From positions 1 through 20,551 of IMG/VR virus record IMGVR_UViG_3300021142_000233: a stretch of 20,551 nt of DNA. One strand, given 5' to 3'. The translations under genes were made by a program, and so were the position numbers. Of the stretch, positions 15,525 to 20,551 are shown one piece after another. The notes under the pieces were generated by a model. That model did not search any database. It saw nothing but the letters and a program-made list of their open reading frames with translations, and was not told the origin of the DNA. The first letter of the stretch is position 1. Every line of letters begins with the position of its first letter. Source of the DNA: a virus.

Positions 15525-15707
15525 CTAATTATCTTCTGGGTCAAAATCGGGGTCAAAAATAGGTATTTCAATCGTTTTCATCAATTCTAGGGCTTTGCCA
15601 AAGGCAACAACGGCTCGATTTGTCAAGTCATCTAGGGCATCCGGGAAAGAATCTGTGGACTCTAGTTCTACGCTTACGGCATAGGCGGCAATGCGTATAG
15701 CAATCAT
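15525..15707 (-). CDS. Small minus-strand protein of unknown function
   Basis: 60 residues, the only convincing gene on the opposite strand. The frame ends beside the bidirectional terminator. Its start (ATG at 15707-15705) has an extended -10 (TGCTATTCT) six nucleotides upstream, so the message would begin at or next to the ATG, a leaderless arrangement common in Actinobacteria. The protein is an amphipathic helix (IAAYAVSVELESTDSF, LDDLTNRAVVAFGKALELMKTIEI) with an acidic end (PIFDPDFDPEDN). No domain is recognised. It could be a small regulator or inhibitor. The region would otherwise be a 400-bp gap in a dense genome. Confidence 0.55.
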   Translation of the reverse strand: MIAIRIAAYAVSVELESTDSFPDALDDLTNRAVVAFGKALELMKTIEIPIFDPDFDPEDN

Positions 15708-15713
15708 TCCTCA

Positions 15714-15722
15714 AGAATAGCA
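15714..15722 (-). promoter_or_regulatory. Extended -10 for the minus-strand gene
   Basis: On the minus strand TGCTATTCT ends six bases before ATG 15707, which places +1 at the start codon. A weak -35 (TTTCGG) lies 16 bases upstream. Confidence 0.45.
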
Positions 15723-15744
15723 CCAAGAAACTTGCCCGAAATGC

Positions 15745-15774
15745 TTGATTTTTGTCCTACCCCTGCTTTAAGGT
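15745..15774 (+). promoter_or_regulatory. Candidate promoter for the recombination/replication operon
   Basis: TTGATT (15745-15750) and TAAGGT (15769-15774) are 18 bases apart. TAAGGT fits the TAnnnT form of actinobacterial -10 boxes. The following AGGTGTAACT recurs in inverted orientation in the intergenic region at 19224-19233, so a regulator may bind here. Confidence 0.45.
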
Positions 15775-15815
15775 GTAACTAATGCCAACAAGGGCAGAAC
15801 ATGGAAGGAACGGAC

Positions 15816-16433
15816 ATGGCTGAAAAGGCAGTAAATCCAGTCGCAAAGATGCTTGAACCATTTGCGCCTAATGAAATTAATCAGATTCCTAAAGGCAATA
15901 TGAAGTTGGATTATGTAGGTCACGCTGCACTTACTAAGCGACTTCTTGAAACCGACCTTGAATGGTCTTGGGAGCCTTTTGCTATTGGCGAGGATGGCTT
16001 GCCTAAGCTCGATGAAAAGGGCGGTCTATGGATTCGCCTAACAGTTTGCGGGATCACTCGTATTGGTTATGGCGATTCAGGAAACTCACGCGGAACTCAA
16101 GCAGTCAAAGAGGCTATCGGTGATGCGCTTCGTAATGCTGGTATGCGTTTTGGTGCGGCTTTAGATTTGTGGCATAAGGGAGATTTGTTTGACCTTACCG
16201 ATTCTCGCGGAGATGCCAAAGAGGAACACAAGCCAACTCCAACCGTATCTCCTGAAATTCTTGCGCTCGTTAAGGAAGCAATCGAGCAAGTTGCAGGAAT
16301 TGAATCTGTCGCTGAGTTGAAGATGTTCTACACCGGCGCACAAGAGGTAGGACTTCTAACAATTCCTGTTGGCAATAAAACTTTACAAAAAGTAATTGCA
16401 GACAAAAAGAAAGAATTGGAGAGTGTCAAGTGA
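15816..16433 (+). CDS. Single-strand annealing protein, Rad52-like
   Basis: 205 residues from ATG 15816, chosen for GGAAGGA (15803-15809); ATG 15801 would add five residues and also has an AAGGG site. The sequence KLDYVGHAALTKRLLETDLEWSWEPF ... GGLWIRLTVCGITRIGYGD ... GTQAVKEAIGDALRNAGMRFGAALDLWHKGD is the beta-strand and long-helix core of phage Rad52-like annealing proteins, about residues 30-125. The remaining 80 residues are a linker (PTPTVSPE) and a helical tail that may bind partner proteins. It anneals complementary single strands during recombination or repair of phage DNA. The nuclease downstream at 16905 is a natural partner. The next small ORF starts on its stop (GTGA). Confidence 0.82.
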   Translation: MAEKAVNPVAKMLEPFAPNEINQIPKGNMKLDYVGHAALTKRLLETDLEWSWEPFAIGEDGLPKLDEKGGLWIRLTVCGITRIGYGDSGNSRGTQAVKEAIGDALRNAGMRFGAALDLWHKGDLFDLTDSRGDAKEEHKPTPTVSPEILALVKEAIEQVAGIESVAELKMFYTGAQEVGLLTIPVGNKTLQKVIADKKKELESVK

Positions 16434-16561
16434 GTATGTTTGATACAACTAAAACGCGTTCATCTAATTATTATTTAGTGCGCCATATTGTTCGAGTGTT
16501 TTTAGCACTAATTCCAATTATTGTTATTTTTGAAGTTGCTTGCGCGATGGTGAAGCCATGA
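16430..16561 (+). CDS. Tiny single-TM membrane protein
   Basis: 43 residues from GTG 16430, which overlaps the previous stop as GTGA; GGAGAG lies upstream. An ATG at 16436 would give 41 residues. The frame ends TGA inside ATGA of the next gene, so it is linked at both ends, a strong sign it is translated. The middle has one hydrophobic segment (about 22-40, VRVFLALIPIIVIFEVACA) after a basic RSSNYYLVRHI stretch. Role unknown. A membrane protein inside a recombination operon is unexpected. Confidence 0.6.
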   Translation: MSMFDTTKTRSSNYYLVRHIVRVFLALIPIIVIFEVACAMVKP

Positions 16562-16905
16562 TTACACCTGCCAAAGTAGAAGCCCGACTTATTGAGTTGA
16601 GCAATGAAATTGACGAGTGCCATCAAGATTTAATTAAAACTGAATCTGATTATCATGTTACTAAAGCAGCGTATGAAATTGCTATGGCAAAGTCACGATT
16701 AAAAAACGCTCACTCTGATCTCAAAATGACGGTAGCAATGCGCGAAGATCAAGCCTTATTTGATAACGAGGCTTTACATTTACATATTGCCGGATTGGAA
16801 GCGCAAGTAAAGGCAGTACGCGCTAACGCTAATCGGCTTAAGACTCAAGTAGATATAACGCGATCTATTGCAGTATCGGTTCGCTCAGAGGTCAGCATCT
16901 CCTAG
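16558..16905 (+). CDS. Helical coiled-coil protein in the recombination operon
   Basis: 115 residues from ATG 16558, coupled by ATGA to the tiny membrane protein. It is predicted helical along its whole length: IEELSNEIDECHQDLIKTE-like heptads in 8-50 and LHIAGLEAQVKAVRANANRLKTQVDITRSI in 75-105. No catalytic motif is seen. It ends with TAG shared with the GTG start of the nuclease gene, so it may be made together with the nuclease and act as a partner, but this is inference. Confidence 0.6.
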   Translation: MITPAKVEARLIELSNEIDECHQDLIKTESDYHVTKAAYEIAMAKSRLKNAHSDLKMTVAMREDQALFDNEALHLHIAGLEAQVKAVRANANRLKTQVDITRSIAVSVRSEVSIS

Positions 16906-17561
16906 TGGACATAATTAAAACCGTTCAGGTTGCTTTAAAAGAAGCTGACCAACAAAGAGATCGTTCAACTCAAGTTGAATTAGGCGCAAGTTCGGTTGGG
17001 GGTTGCCGTACTCAAGCGTGGCATATTCTCAACCAAACGCCTAAAACCAATACGAATACAGAATCTCTTGCTGCCATTATTGGTACGGCGGTTCACGCCT
17101 CACTTTATGAGGCACTTAAAGCGCATGACATTTTCGGCGAGGATTTTATCCTTGAAGAAGGTTTTAGTGATGATTACTTTAAGGGTCATTGCGATTTTTA
17201 TTCACGCAAAGCACAAACGGTATATGACTTCAAGACCGTCACTCTTTCTAAAATGGCTAAGGGTGGACTTCCAACGAAACAACAAAAAATGCAAGTTAAT
17301 ATCTACGCAAGTTTAATTGCTCAGCACTACCCGGTTAAAAGGGTTGGTTTGGTTTTTATTCCGCGTGATGGAAAAATGAACGACATAGTTGCTTGGGAAG
17401 ATGATTACAACCCCAAGTTAGTTACAGAAGCCCGTGAATGGGTTGCACAAGTTAAAGCGATGGAAACCCCACCACCGCCCGAACGAAGCGCGGCTTTCTT
17501 TTGCCGTGACTATTGTCAATTCTACGATCAGACAGGGGAAATTGGATGTCAAGGAAAATAG
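16905..17561 (+). CDS. Cas4-like / RecB-type nuclease with Fe-S cluster residues
   Basis: 218 residues from GTG 16905. The motifs of the PD-(D/E)XK exonuclease superfamily are present: GTAVHASL (H64), GHCDFY (D97), VYDFKT (D108, K110) and QVNIYASL (Q130). Four cysteines fit a Cas4/AddB-type 4Fe-4S cluster: C34 near the N-terminus and C200, C204, C215 near the C-terminus. Such enzymes resect DNA ends and give single strands for an annealing protein, which matches the Rad52-like gene upstream. No CRISPR array or cas1/cas2 is present, so a CRISPR adaptation role is not supported. The next gene starts inside it (16-nt overlap). Confidence 0.82.
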   Translation: MDIIKTVQVALKEADQQRDRSTQVELGASSVGGCRTQAWHILNQTPKTNTNTESLAAIIGTAVHASLYEALKAHDIFGEDFILEEGFSDDYFKGHCDFYSRKAQTVYDFKTVTLSKMAKGGLPTKQQKMQVNIYASLIAQHYPVKRVGLVFIPRDGKMNDIVAWEDDYNPKLVTEAREWVAQVKAMETPPPPERSAAFFCRDYCQFYDQTGEIGCQGK

Positions 17562-18076
17562 CTCTTAAAGATGCAATTACTAAATATGGAGTATCAGAGC
17601 GTTCAATTCATAGGCGCGTAGTTCAATTTAATGTTGCTAAATATATTAGCGTGACGGGGGATATTATGTATAACGATGATGAATTATCTCGCGCATTTAA
17701 GCCTAAAATTAAAATAGACGATTTTGAAATTAAGATTGCTTACAATGATGTTGATTGGGAAAGGGCAAACTGCCGGGGAATCGGTACTGATCTTTTTTAT
17801 TTAGAAGAAGATTTACTTAGACACAAGGGCTTAGAATTTTCACAAGTTCGGGGAGTTTGTTTTGTTTGCCCTATCCGCGAGCAATGCCTTCAATGGGCTT
17901 ACGCTACAAAAGAAGAATTTGGAATGTTTGGCGGAGTATCGGCAGTTGAACGAAAATATATTGCTAAAGAAGATTTTTTTAACCCATTCCTCAGCGCGTT
18001 ACGCCGTGATTTAGAAAATTGGGGCATATCCTTAAAGGAATTGGCTGCATCATCTAAAGCTAGGAGAGTGGCGTGA
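17546..18076 (+). CDS. WhiB-like Fe-S regulator with an N-terminal HTH
   Basis: 176 residues from ATG 17546, chosen for the AGGGGA site upstream; an in-frame ATG at 17513 lies deep in the previous gene. Residues about 7-48 (LKDAITKYGVSERSIHRRVVQFNVAKYI) look like a helix-turn-helix. Residues 70-138 are a WhiB domain: C76 (DWERANC), C105-x2-C108-x5-C114, then GMFGGVSAVERK in place of the usual GVWGG turn. Four cysteines bind a 4Fe-4S cluster that responds to redox or NO in known WhiB proteins, which otherwise contact the sigma factor. A tail of about 40 residues (LSALRRDLENWGISLKELAASSKARR) has a further helical, basic end. WhiB proteins are confined to Actinobacteria and their phages. It may control phage or host transcription. 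Confidence 0.85.
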   Translation: MSRKIALKDAITKYGVSERSIHRRVVQFNVAKYISVTGDIMYNDDELSRAFKPKIKIDDFEIKIAYNDVDWERANCRGIGTDLFYLEEDLLRHKGLEFSQVRGVCFVCPIREQCLQWAYATKEEFGMFGGVSAVERKYIAKEDFFNPFLSALRRDLENWGISLKELAASSKARRVA

Positions 18077-18366
18077 CAATTTTTAAAGATGCAATTAAAG
18101 CATTTGAATTTGAACATGAATTTAGATGCTCAATAAATAAAAAGAAATGCAAACACTTAGATTTAATTGAGCAAACTTACGATCAAGAAATTATTTTTAA
18201 TCACAGTTTATTGGTCAAAGATAGGATCATAGAACATAGCGTTAATCAACTTGAAAAGACTCGACAAGATTGGCTAGATGTTCAAAATTTACCCAATAAT
18301 TCTTTTGCTAAATGGGTTGATAGTGTATTTGATGTAGCCATTAAAGCCGTGAAGGAGATTGAATGA
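18073..18366 (+). CDS. Small protein of unknown function
   Basis: 97 residues from GTG 18073 (GTGA overlap with the WhiB-like gene), with TAGGAGAG upstream. It is helical and charged, with RCSINKKKCKHLDL near the N-terminus (two Cys and one His, possibly metal binding). A long helix (IIFNHSLLVKDRIIEHSVNQLEKTRQDWLDVQ) follows. No family is recognised. It ends ATGA with the methyltransferase remnant. Confidence 0.65.
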   Translation: MTIFKDAIKAFEFEHEFRCSINKKKCKHLDLIEQTYDQEIIFNHSLLVKDRIIEHSVNQLEKTRQDWLDVQNLPNNSFAKWVDSVFDVAIKAVKEIE

Positions 18367-18494
18367 AGGCGGTCAGTCTATTTGCTGGTGTTGGTGGCTT
18401 TGATTTAGCACTTACTCAAAACGGCGCAGAGGTAGTTCCAGTAGTAAGTTGGTTAGCCAAACGATTGATGGGGGTAGCAAATGACATGGATTAA
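18363..18494 (+). pseudogene. Internally deleted C5-cytosine DNA methyltransferase remnant
   Basis: 43 residues from ATG 18363, overlapping the previous stop by 4 nt and preceded by AAGGAG (18352-18357). The first half (VSLFAGVGGFDLALTQNGAEV) is motif I of C5-methyltransferases, the SAM-binding loop. The second half (VVPVVSWLAKRLM) resembles motif X and the C-terminal helix of the same enzymes. Everything between is missing, including the catalytic PC motif IV and ENV motif VI, so no enzyme activity is possible. Frame is kept across the junction. Intact enzymes have about 250-400 residues. It could be a real remnant, a new small protein, or a deletion in the assembled sequence. The following gene starts 14 nt before its stop. 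Confidence 0.7.
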
Positions 18495-19182
18495 GCTAGA
18501 TGACGGATTTCCACAAAACCCTAAAATTGTGGGATTGAGCGACAGGGCTTTTAGAGATTACATTTCAGGATTGTGTTATTCCGGGATGTACCTAACTGAC
18601 GGATTTATTCCAAAAGCAATAATTTCTAAGGTAAAAGGCACAAAAGAATTGATAAATTCTGGACTTTGGGAGCAACTTTCTGACGGAATTTTGATAATAA
18701 ATTACACCGAATATCAGAGCCAAAAGTCCGAAGTTGAGCGTAAAAAGGAACTTAATCGTGATCGTGTAATGCGTTACAGGGAAAAAAGTAATGCGTTGGT
18801 AATGCATCCAGAGAACAGAGAACAGAGAACAGAGATAAATACTGCAACGCCTAACGGCGTTCAGGGATTAGTTGCTTTGTATTTTGACAATTTCAAAGGC
18901 GAGATCAAGCCATCGGGGGCGCAACTTGCCGGACACATTCAGCTTCTTTTGAAGCAAGTCAGCATTGAACGCCTAACCGAACTTGTTCCACTTGTTGCCC
19001 TTGAAGGCAAGCCATTAACGGTGAATACGGTGGCTTACTACACAAACCGCGAAAAGCCAGCCACGCCTACCCCCACACCACCCCGTTATTCGGCTTCAGA
19101 TGCCCCTGTGGGCGTTCCAATCCCTGCCGAGGTCAAATCCCTACGAGATCGCCTTAAATACGGCTCAGAAGCGATTCTATGA
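18481..19182 (+). CDS. Replication initiator-like protein with N-terminal winged-helix domain
   Basis: 233 residues. Residues 1-80 (WIKLDDGFPQNPKIVGLSDRAFRDYISGLCYSGMYLTDGFIPKAII) have the pattern of phage replication-initiation winged-helix domains, which bind an origin. A charged helix (81-105) and a short linker follow. The C-terminal part (125-195) is helical (LVALYFDNFKGEIKPSGAQLAGHIQLLLKQ), as in proteins that recruit a helicase. The Pro/Thr tail and a basic end (SLRDRLKYGS) close it. The linker DNA carries the repeats described separately, as in lambda O, where the origin is inside the gene. Whether it is O-, DnaT- or DnaD-like is not settled. Confidence 0.65.
   Translation: MTWIKLDDGFPQNPKIVGLSDRAFRDYISGLCYSGMYLTDGFIPKAIISKVKGTKELINSGLWEQLSDGILIINYTEYQSQKSEVERKKELNRDRVMRYREKSNALVMHPENREQRTEINTATPNGVQGLVALYFDNFKGEIKPSGAQLAGHIQLLLKQVSIERLTELVPLVALEGKPLTVNTVAYYTNREKPATPTPTPPRYSASDAPVGVPIPAEVKSLRDRLKYGSEAIL
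18766..18860. repeat. Phased direct repeats in the linker of the replication gene (candidate origin)
   Basis: GTAATGCGTT occurs at 18766-18775 and 18788-18797, and GTAATGCAT at 18799-18807; the spacings are 22 and 11 bases, close to whole turns of DNA. Then AGAGAAC is repeated three times in tandem (18810-18830), with a partial copy and an A/T-rich run, and a small inverted repeat (18847-18851 with 18856-18860). An origin is inferred. Confidence 0.45.
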
Positions 19183-19216
19183 CTTGCGCTCGTAAGTAAT
19201 TTATGTCATTCTTATC

Positions 19217-19233
19217 CTGTAAGAGTTACACCT
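19217..19233 (+). promoter_or_regulatory. Candidate promoter/operator region upstream of the small gene at 19252
   Basis: The 69-bp gap (19183-19251) has CTGTAAGAG (19217-19225), similar to CTGTAAGGG at 19883-19891 and CTTTAAGG at 15766-15773. AGTTACACCT (19224-19233) is the inverted form of AGGTGTAACT at 15771-15780. A phage-specific promoter or operator is possible. Confidence 0.3.
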
Positions 19234-19251
19234 ACACGATCAGGGGGTCGT

Positions 19252-19443
19252 ATGAAAACTCTGCACATCTGTAAAGCTCGGCAACTTCAAGTTGGCGATG
19301 TCCTAGTTCGCGGTGAAAATCGTTGGGATATTATTCAAATCGAAGAAGAGCAATATGGGCTAGAAATTCGTATGAGAAATTATCTTAACGAGGGCAAAGT
19401 TAAATTTATGCTCCCAGATGAGATCGTCACTATCGAATTGTGA
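19252..19443 (+). CDS. Small beta-rich protein of unknown function
   Basis: 63 residues, with CAGGGGG before ATG 19252. It has a beta-strand pattern (QLQVGDVLVRGENRWDIIQIEEEQYGLEIRMRNYLNEGKVKFMLPDEIVTIEL) like small SH3-type barrels common in actinophage early regions. No family is recognised. It is coupled to the RusA gene by GTGA. Confidence 0.65.
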   Translation: MKTLHICKARQLQVGDVLVRGENRWDIIQIEEEQYGLEIRMRNYLNEGKVKFMLPDEIVTIEL

Positions 19444-19826
19444 TTTCATTCGGAGTGGAAGGCACTCCAATCCAGCAAGGAAGCATGAAGTTTATCCGAC
19501 CCGGCGTAATGATTCATTCTCGCGCAGTTGAGTTAGCCACATGGCGAGCTGACATTGCTTTAGCCGCCAAAGTTGCAGGATGCAAGCCCATTGATAGCCC
19601 TATTATTATCACTATGAGATTTCGCGTTAAAAAACCCAAAACCGTAAAACGCGACTACCCAACCGTTGCGCCCGATTTGGACAAATATATTCGGGCCGTA
19701 AACGATGGACTCACCGGGGTTGCTTTCAACGATGACTCACAAGTAATACACATAACTGCATCAAAAGTCTATTCGGACAATCCGGGCGTAGATATCGAAG
19801 TTTCAGACGAGTTTGACTGCCTATAA
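19440..19826 (+). CDS. rusA: RusA-like Holliday junction resolvase
   Basis: 128 residues from GTG 19440 (GTGA overlap). The catalytic part is clear: APDLDKYIRAVNDGL (D79, D81, K82, D89), then GVAFNDDSQV (D98, D99), as in the RusA family, where the acidic residues bind two metals. The length is typical of RusA (about 120). It cleaves four-way junctions made by recombination or replication and would complete the set of annealing protein and nuclease upstream. Confidence 0.85.
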   Translation: MISFGVEGTPIQQGSMKFIRPGVMIHSRAVELATWRADIALAAKVAGCKPIDSPIIITMRFRVKKPKTVKRDYPTVAPDLDKYIRAVNDGLTGVAFNDDSQVIHITASKVYSDNPGVDIEVSDEFDCL

Positions 19827-19827
19827 A

Positions 19828-19843
19828 TCGAACATTTGTTCGA
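19828..19843. promoter_or_regulatory. LexA-box-like (SOS) operator
   Basis: TCGAACATTTGTTCGA is a perfect palindrome apart from its central TT and equals the actinobacterial LexA consensus TCGAAC-N4-GTTCGA. It lies two bases after the RusA stop, in the 122-bp gap before the next gene. A TATAAA (19822-19827) directly before it could be a -10, which would put the box at the transcription start. Confidence 0.7.
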
Positions 19844-19862
19844 TAAAAAATAAATTAAAAAT

Positions 19863-19891
19863 CTTTGAAATAACCTTGCAATCTGTAAGGG
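19863..19891 (+). promoter_or_regulatory. Candidate promoter in the 19827-19948 gap
   Basis: CTTTGA (19863-19868) and TAAGGG (19886-19891) lie 17 bases apart, in an A/T-rich run after the LexA-type box. The -10 is weak. The rest of the gap is a leader of about 55 bases with AAGGAG (19937-19942) before the ATG. Confidence 0.3.
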
Positions 19892-19948
19892 ATGGGCGTA
19901 AGTTTTGTCTTGTCGGGGAACGAACGGAGAACCGATAAGGAGCTACAA

Positions 19949-20107
19949 ATGTTCTGCACACTATGTAACAACGAAGTTGAAGTTTTGGCTCACACCAACA
20001 ACCGCGAAATCTGCTTGATTTGCGTAGCAGATATTTCTAAGTACGCGATGAACTACGGCAAGTCTTTTGACTCAGTTCTTGCTCGCCGAATTGTTGAGGT
20101 GGCTTAA
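19949..20107 (+). CDS. Small zinc-finger-like protein
   Basis: 52 residues from ATG 19949, chosen for AAGGAG at good spacing; the in-frame upstream ATG (19892) has none. Two CxxC pairs (C3-C6 and C22-C25) make a likely zinc knuckle (FCTLCNN ... ICLICVAD). The rest is a helix. It is directly followed by the next gene. Role unknown; position after a LexA-type box suggests it may be under host SOS control. Confidence 0.7.
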   Translation: MFCTLCNNEVEVLAHTNNREICLICVADISKYAMNYGKSFDSVLARRIVEVA

Positions 20108-20362
20108 ATGGCTACAGTAAAAGATTCAATGGACAATTTGATGTTTTCTCAAAACATAAAAGTCAAAGGCGATCGTTGGCATATTCATAAAGAATTTTGG
20201 AACGAAGAGCCAATTACTTATTGCGATTTAACATTAAATTTTAATTATCACAGAATAATGACCACCAATGATTCTGGTTATCAATGGCAAAATGGCAAAA
20301 AGTGGGAACCTGAAAACATTTGCCCAAAATGTGTAAAGAACTTTGAATTGGTGGTTGCATAA
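20108..20362 (+). CDS. Small protein of unknown function with C-terminal CPKC
   Basis: 84 residues, starting right after the previous stop. The beta-rich body (VKGDRWHIHKEFWNEEPITYCDLTLNFNYHRI) contains a C39, and the end has C72-x2-C75 (ENICPKCVKNF). With the two histidines this may bind a metal. No family is recognised. The ribosome-binding site is weak (GAGGTGG). Confidence 0.65.
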   Translation: MATVKDSMDNLMFSQNIKVKGDRWHIHKEFWNEEPITYCDLTLNFNYHRIMTTNDSGYQWQNGKKWEPENICPKCVKNFELVVA

Positions 20363-20551
20363 ATGGTCACTATCACAATGACAATCACCGCCGAGGATTT
20401 TGACCGCATTGCCGATACCGCGATGCGTTGGGGTAAAGACTGGCTTATCAAGCAACACCGCTTTGAGCCAGTAACAACCAACTTCTCCTACAAGATGGCG
20501 TACTGGGTAGATCGCTACCTTGAAACTCTTGTCTGCCAGCAATACTTGGCA
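20363..20551 (+). CDS. Unknown protein, 3' end outside the window
   Basis: The frame starts at ATG 20363, directly after the previous stop, and is open to the window end (63 codons). The visible part (ITAEDFDRIADTAMRWGKDWLIKQHRF, then TNFSYKMAYWVDRYLETL) is mostly helical with many aromatics and no motif I recognise. Confidence 0.6.
   Translation, partial: MVTITMTITAEDFDRIADTAMRWGKDWLIKQHRFEPVTTNFSYKMAYWVDRYLETLVCQQYLA

Noticed and set aside
16905-17561. Cas4-like gene as part of a CRISPR system
   Set aside because: No array, cas1 or cas2 in the window; partner genes are a phage annealing protein and RusA.
18810-18835. Tandem AGAGAAC units as a CRISPR or transposon repeat
   Set aside because: Seven-base units without spacers or inverted ends; they lie in an intact gene and fit an origin or plain slippage better.
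20234-20542. Minus-strand open frame of 102 residues at the right end
   Set aside because: Antisense to two adjoining + strand genes with proper starts; no ribosome-binding site or motif.

Overview
The window reads as about 20.5 kb of a tailed-phage genome (Caudoviricetes, siphovirus type). The head is HK97-fold, the tail is long with a 485-residue tape measure, and there is no sheath gene. Almost every gene is on the + strand and packed with 1-, 4- or 8-nt start/stop overlaps. An actinobacterial host is suggested by three things: a phage WhiB-like Fe-S regulator, a perfect TCGAAC-N4-GTTCGA (actinobacterial LexA-box type) palindrome, and a probable leaderless small gene. The moderate base composition and the protein style resemble phages of freshwater Actinomycetota, but that host guess is inference, not proof. 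No integrase, terminase, portal, polymerase or tRNA gene was recognised in the window, so it is only part of a genome and lifestyle cannot be decided.

Layout. (1) 1-4155: head genes. These are the 3' end of a protease/scaffold-type protein with a cysteine-rich segment, the major capsid protein with an inserted Ig/Fn3-like domain, a small zinc ribbon, a head-tail connector and a tail terminator. (2) 4164-11519: tail genes. These are a small protein, the major tail protein, a tail assembly chaperone with a clear -1 frameshift site, an HK97 gp10-like protein in an unusual place, the tape measure, a Dit-like protein, a Gp37-like hub protein, a fibre ending in an S74 self-cleaving chaperone, and a small coiled coil. 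(3) 11537-13993: lysis region. It holds four small membrane proteins, an HNH protein and a CHAP endolysin, with a strong terminator between two sub-blocks. (4) 13994-14141: non-coding boundary with a terminator. (5) 14142-15409: HTH-like protein and metallophosphoesterase. (6) 15410-15815: bidirectional terminator, one small minus-strand gene and a divergent promoter region. (7) 15816-19826: recombination and replication genes. These are a Rad52-like annealing protein, a tiny membrane protein, a coiled coil, a Cas4-like Fe-S nuclease, an HTH-WhiB fusion, an unknown, a gutted C5-methyltransferase remnant, a replication initiator-like protein carrying repeats that could be an origin, a small unknown and a RusA resolvase. 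(8) 19827-20551: LexA-box-like intergenic region followed by small cysteine-containing unknowns.

How it fits together. Head and tail genes follow the usual siphovirus order and are probably read as long late transcripts. Hairpins after the capsid and major tail genes may set their relative expression. The annealing protein, Fe-S nuclease and RusA resolvase form a plausible recombination set beside the replication initiator. The most interesting points are the complete frameshift signal, the internally deleted methyltransferase, the LexA-type box, the helically phased repeats inside the replication gene, and the HTH-WhiB fusion.
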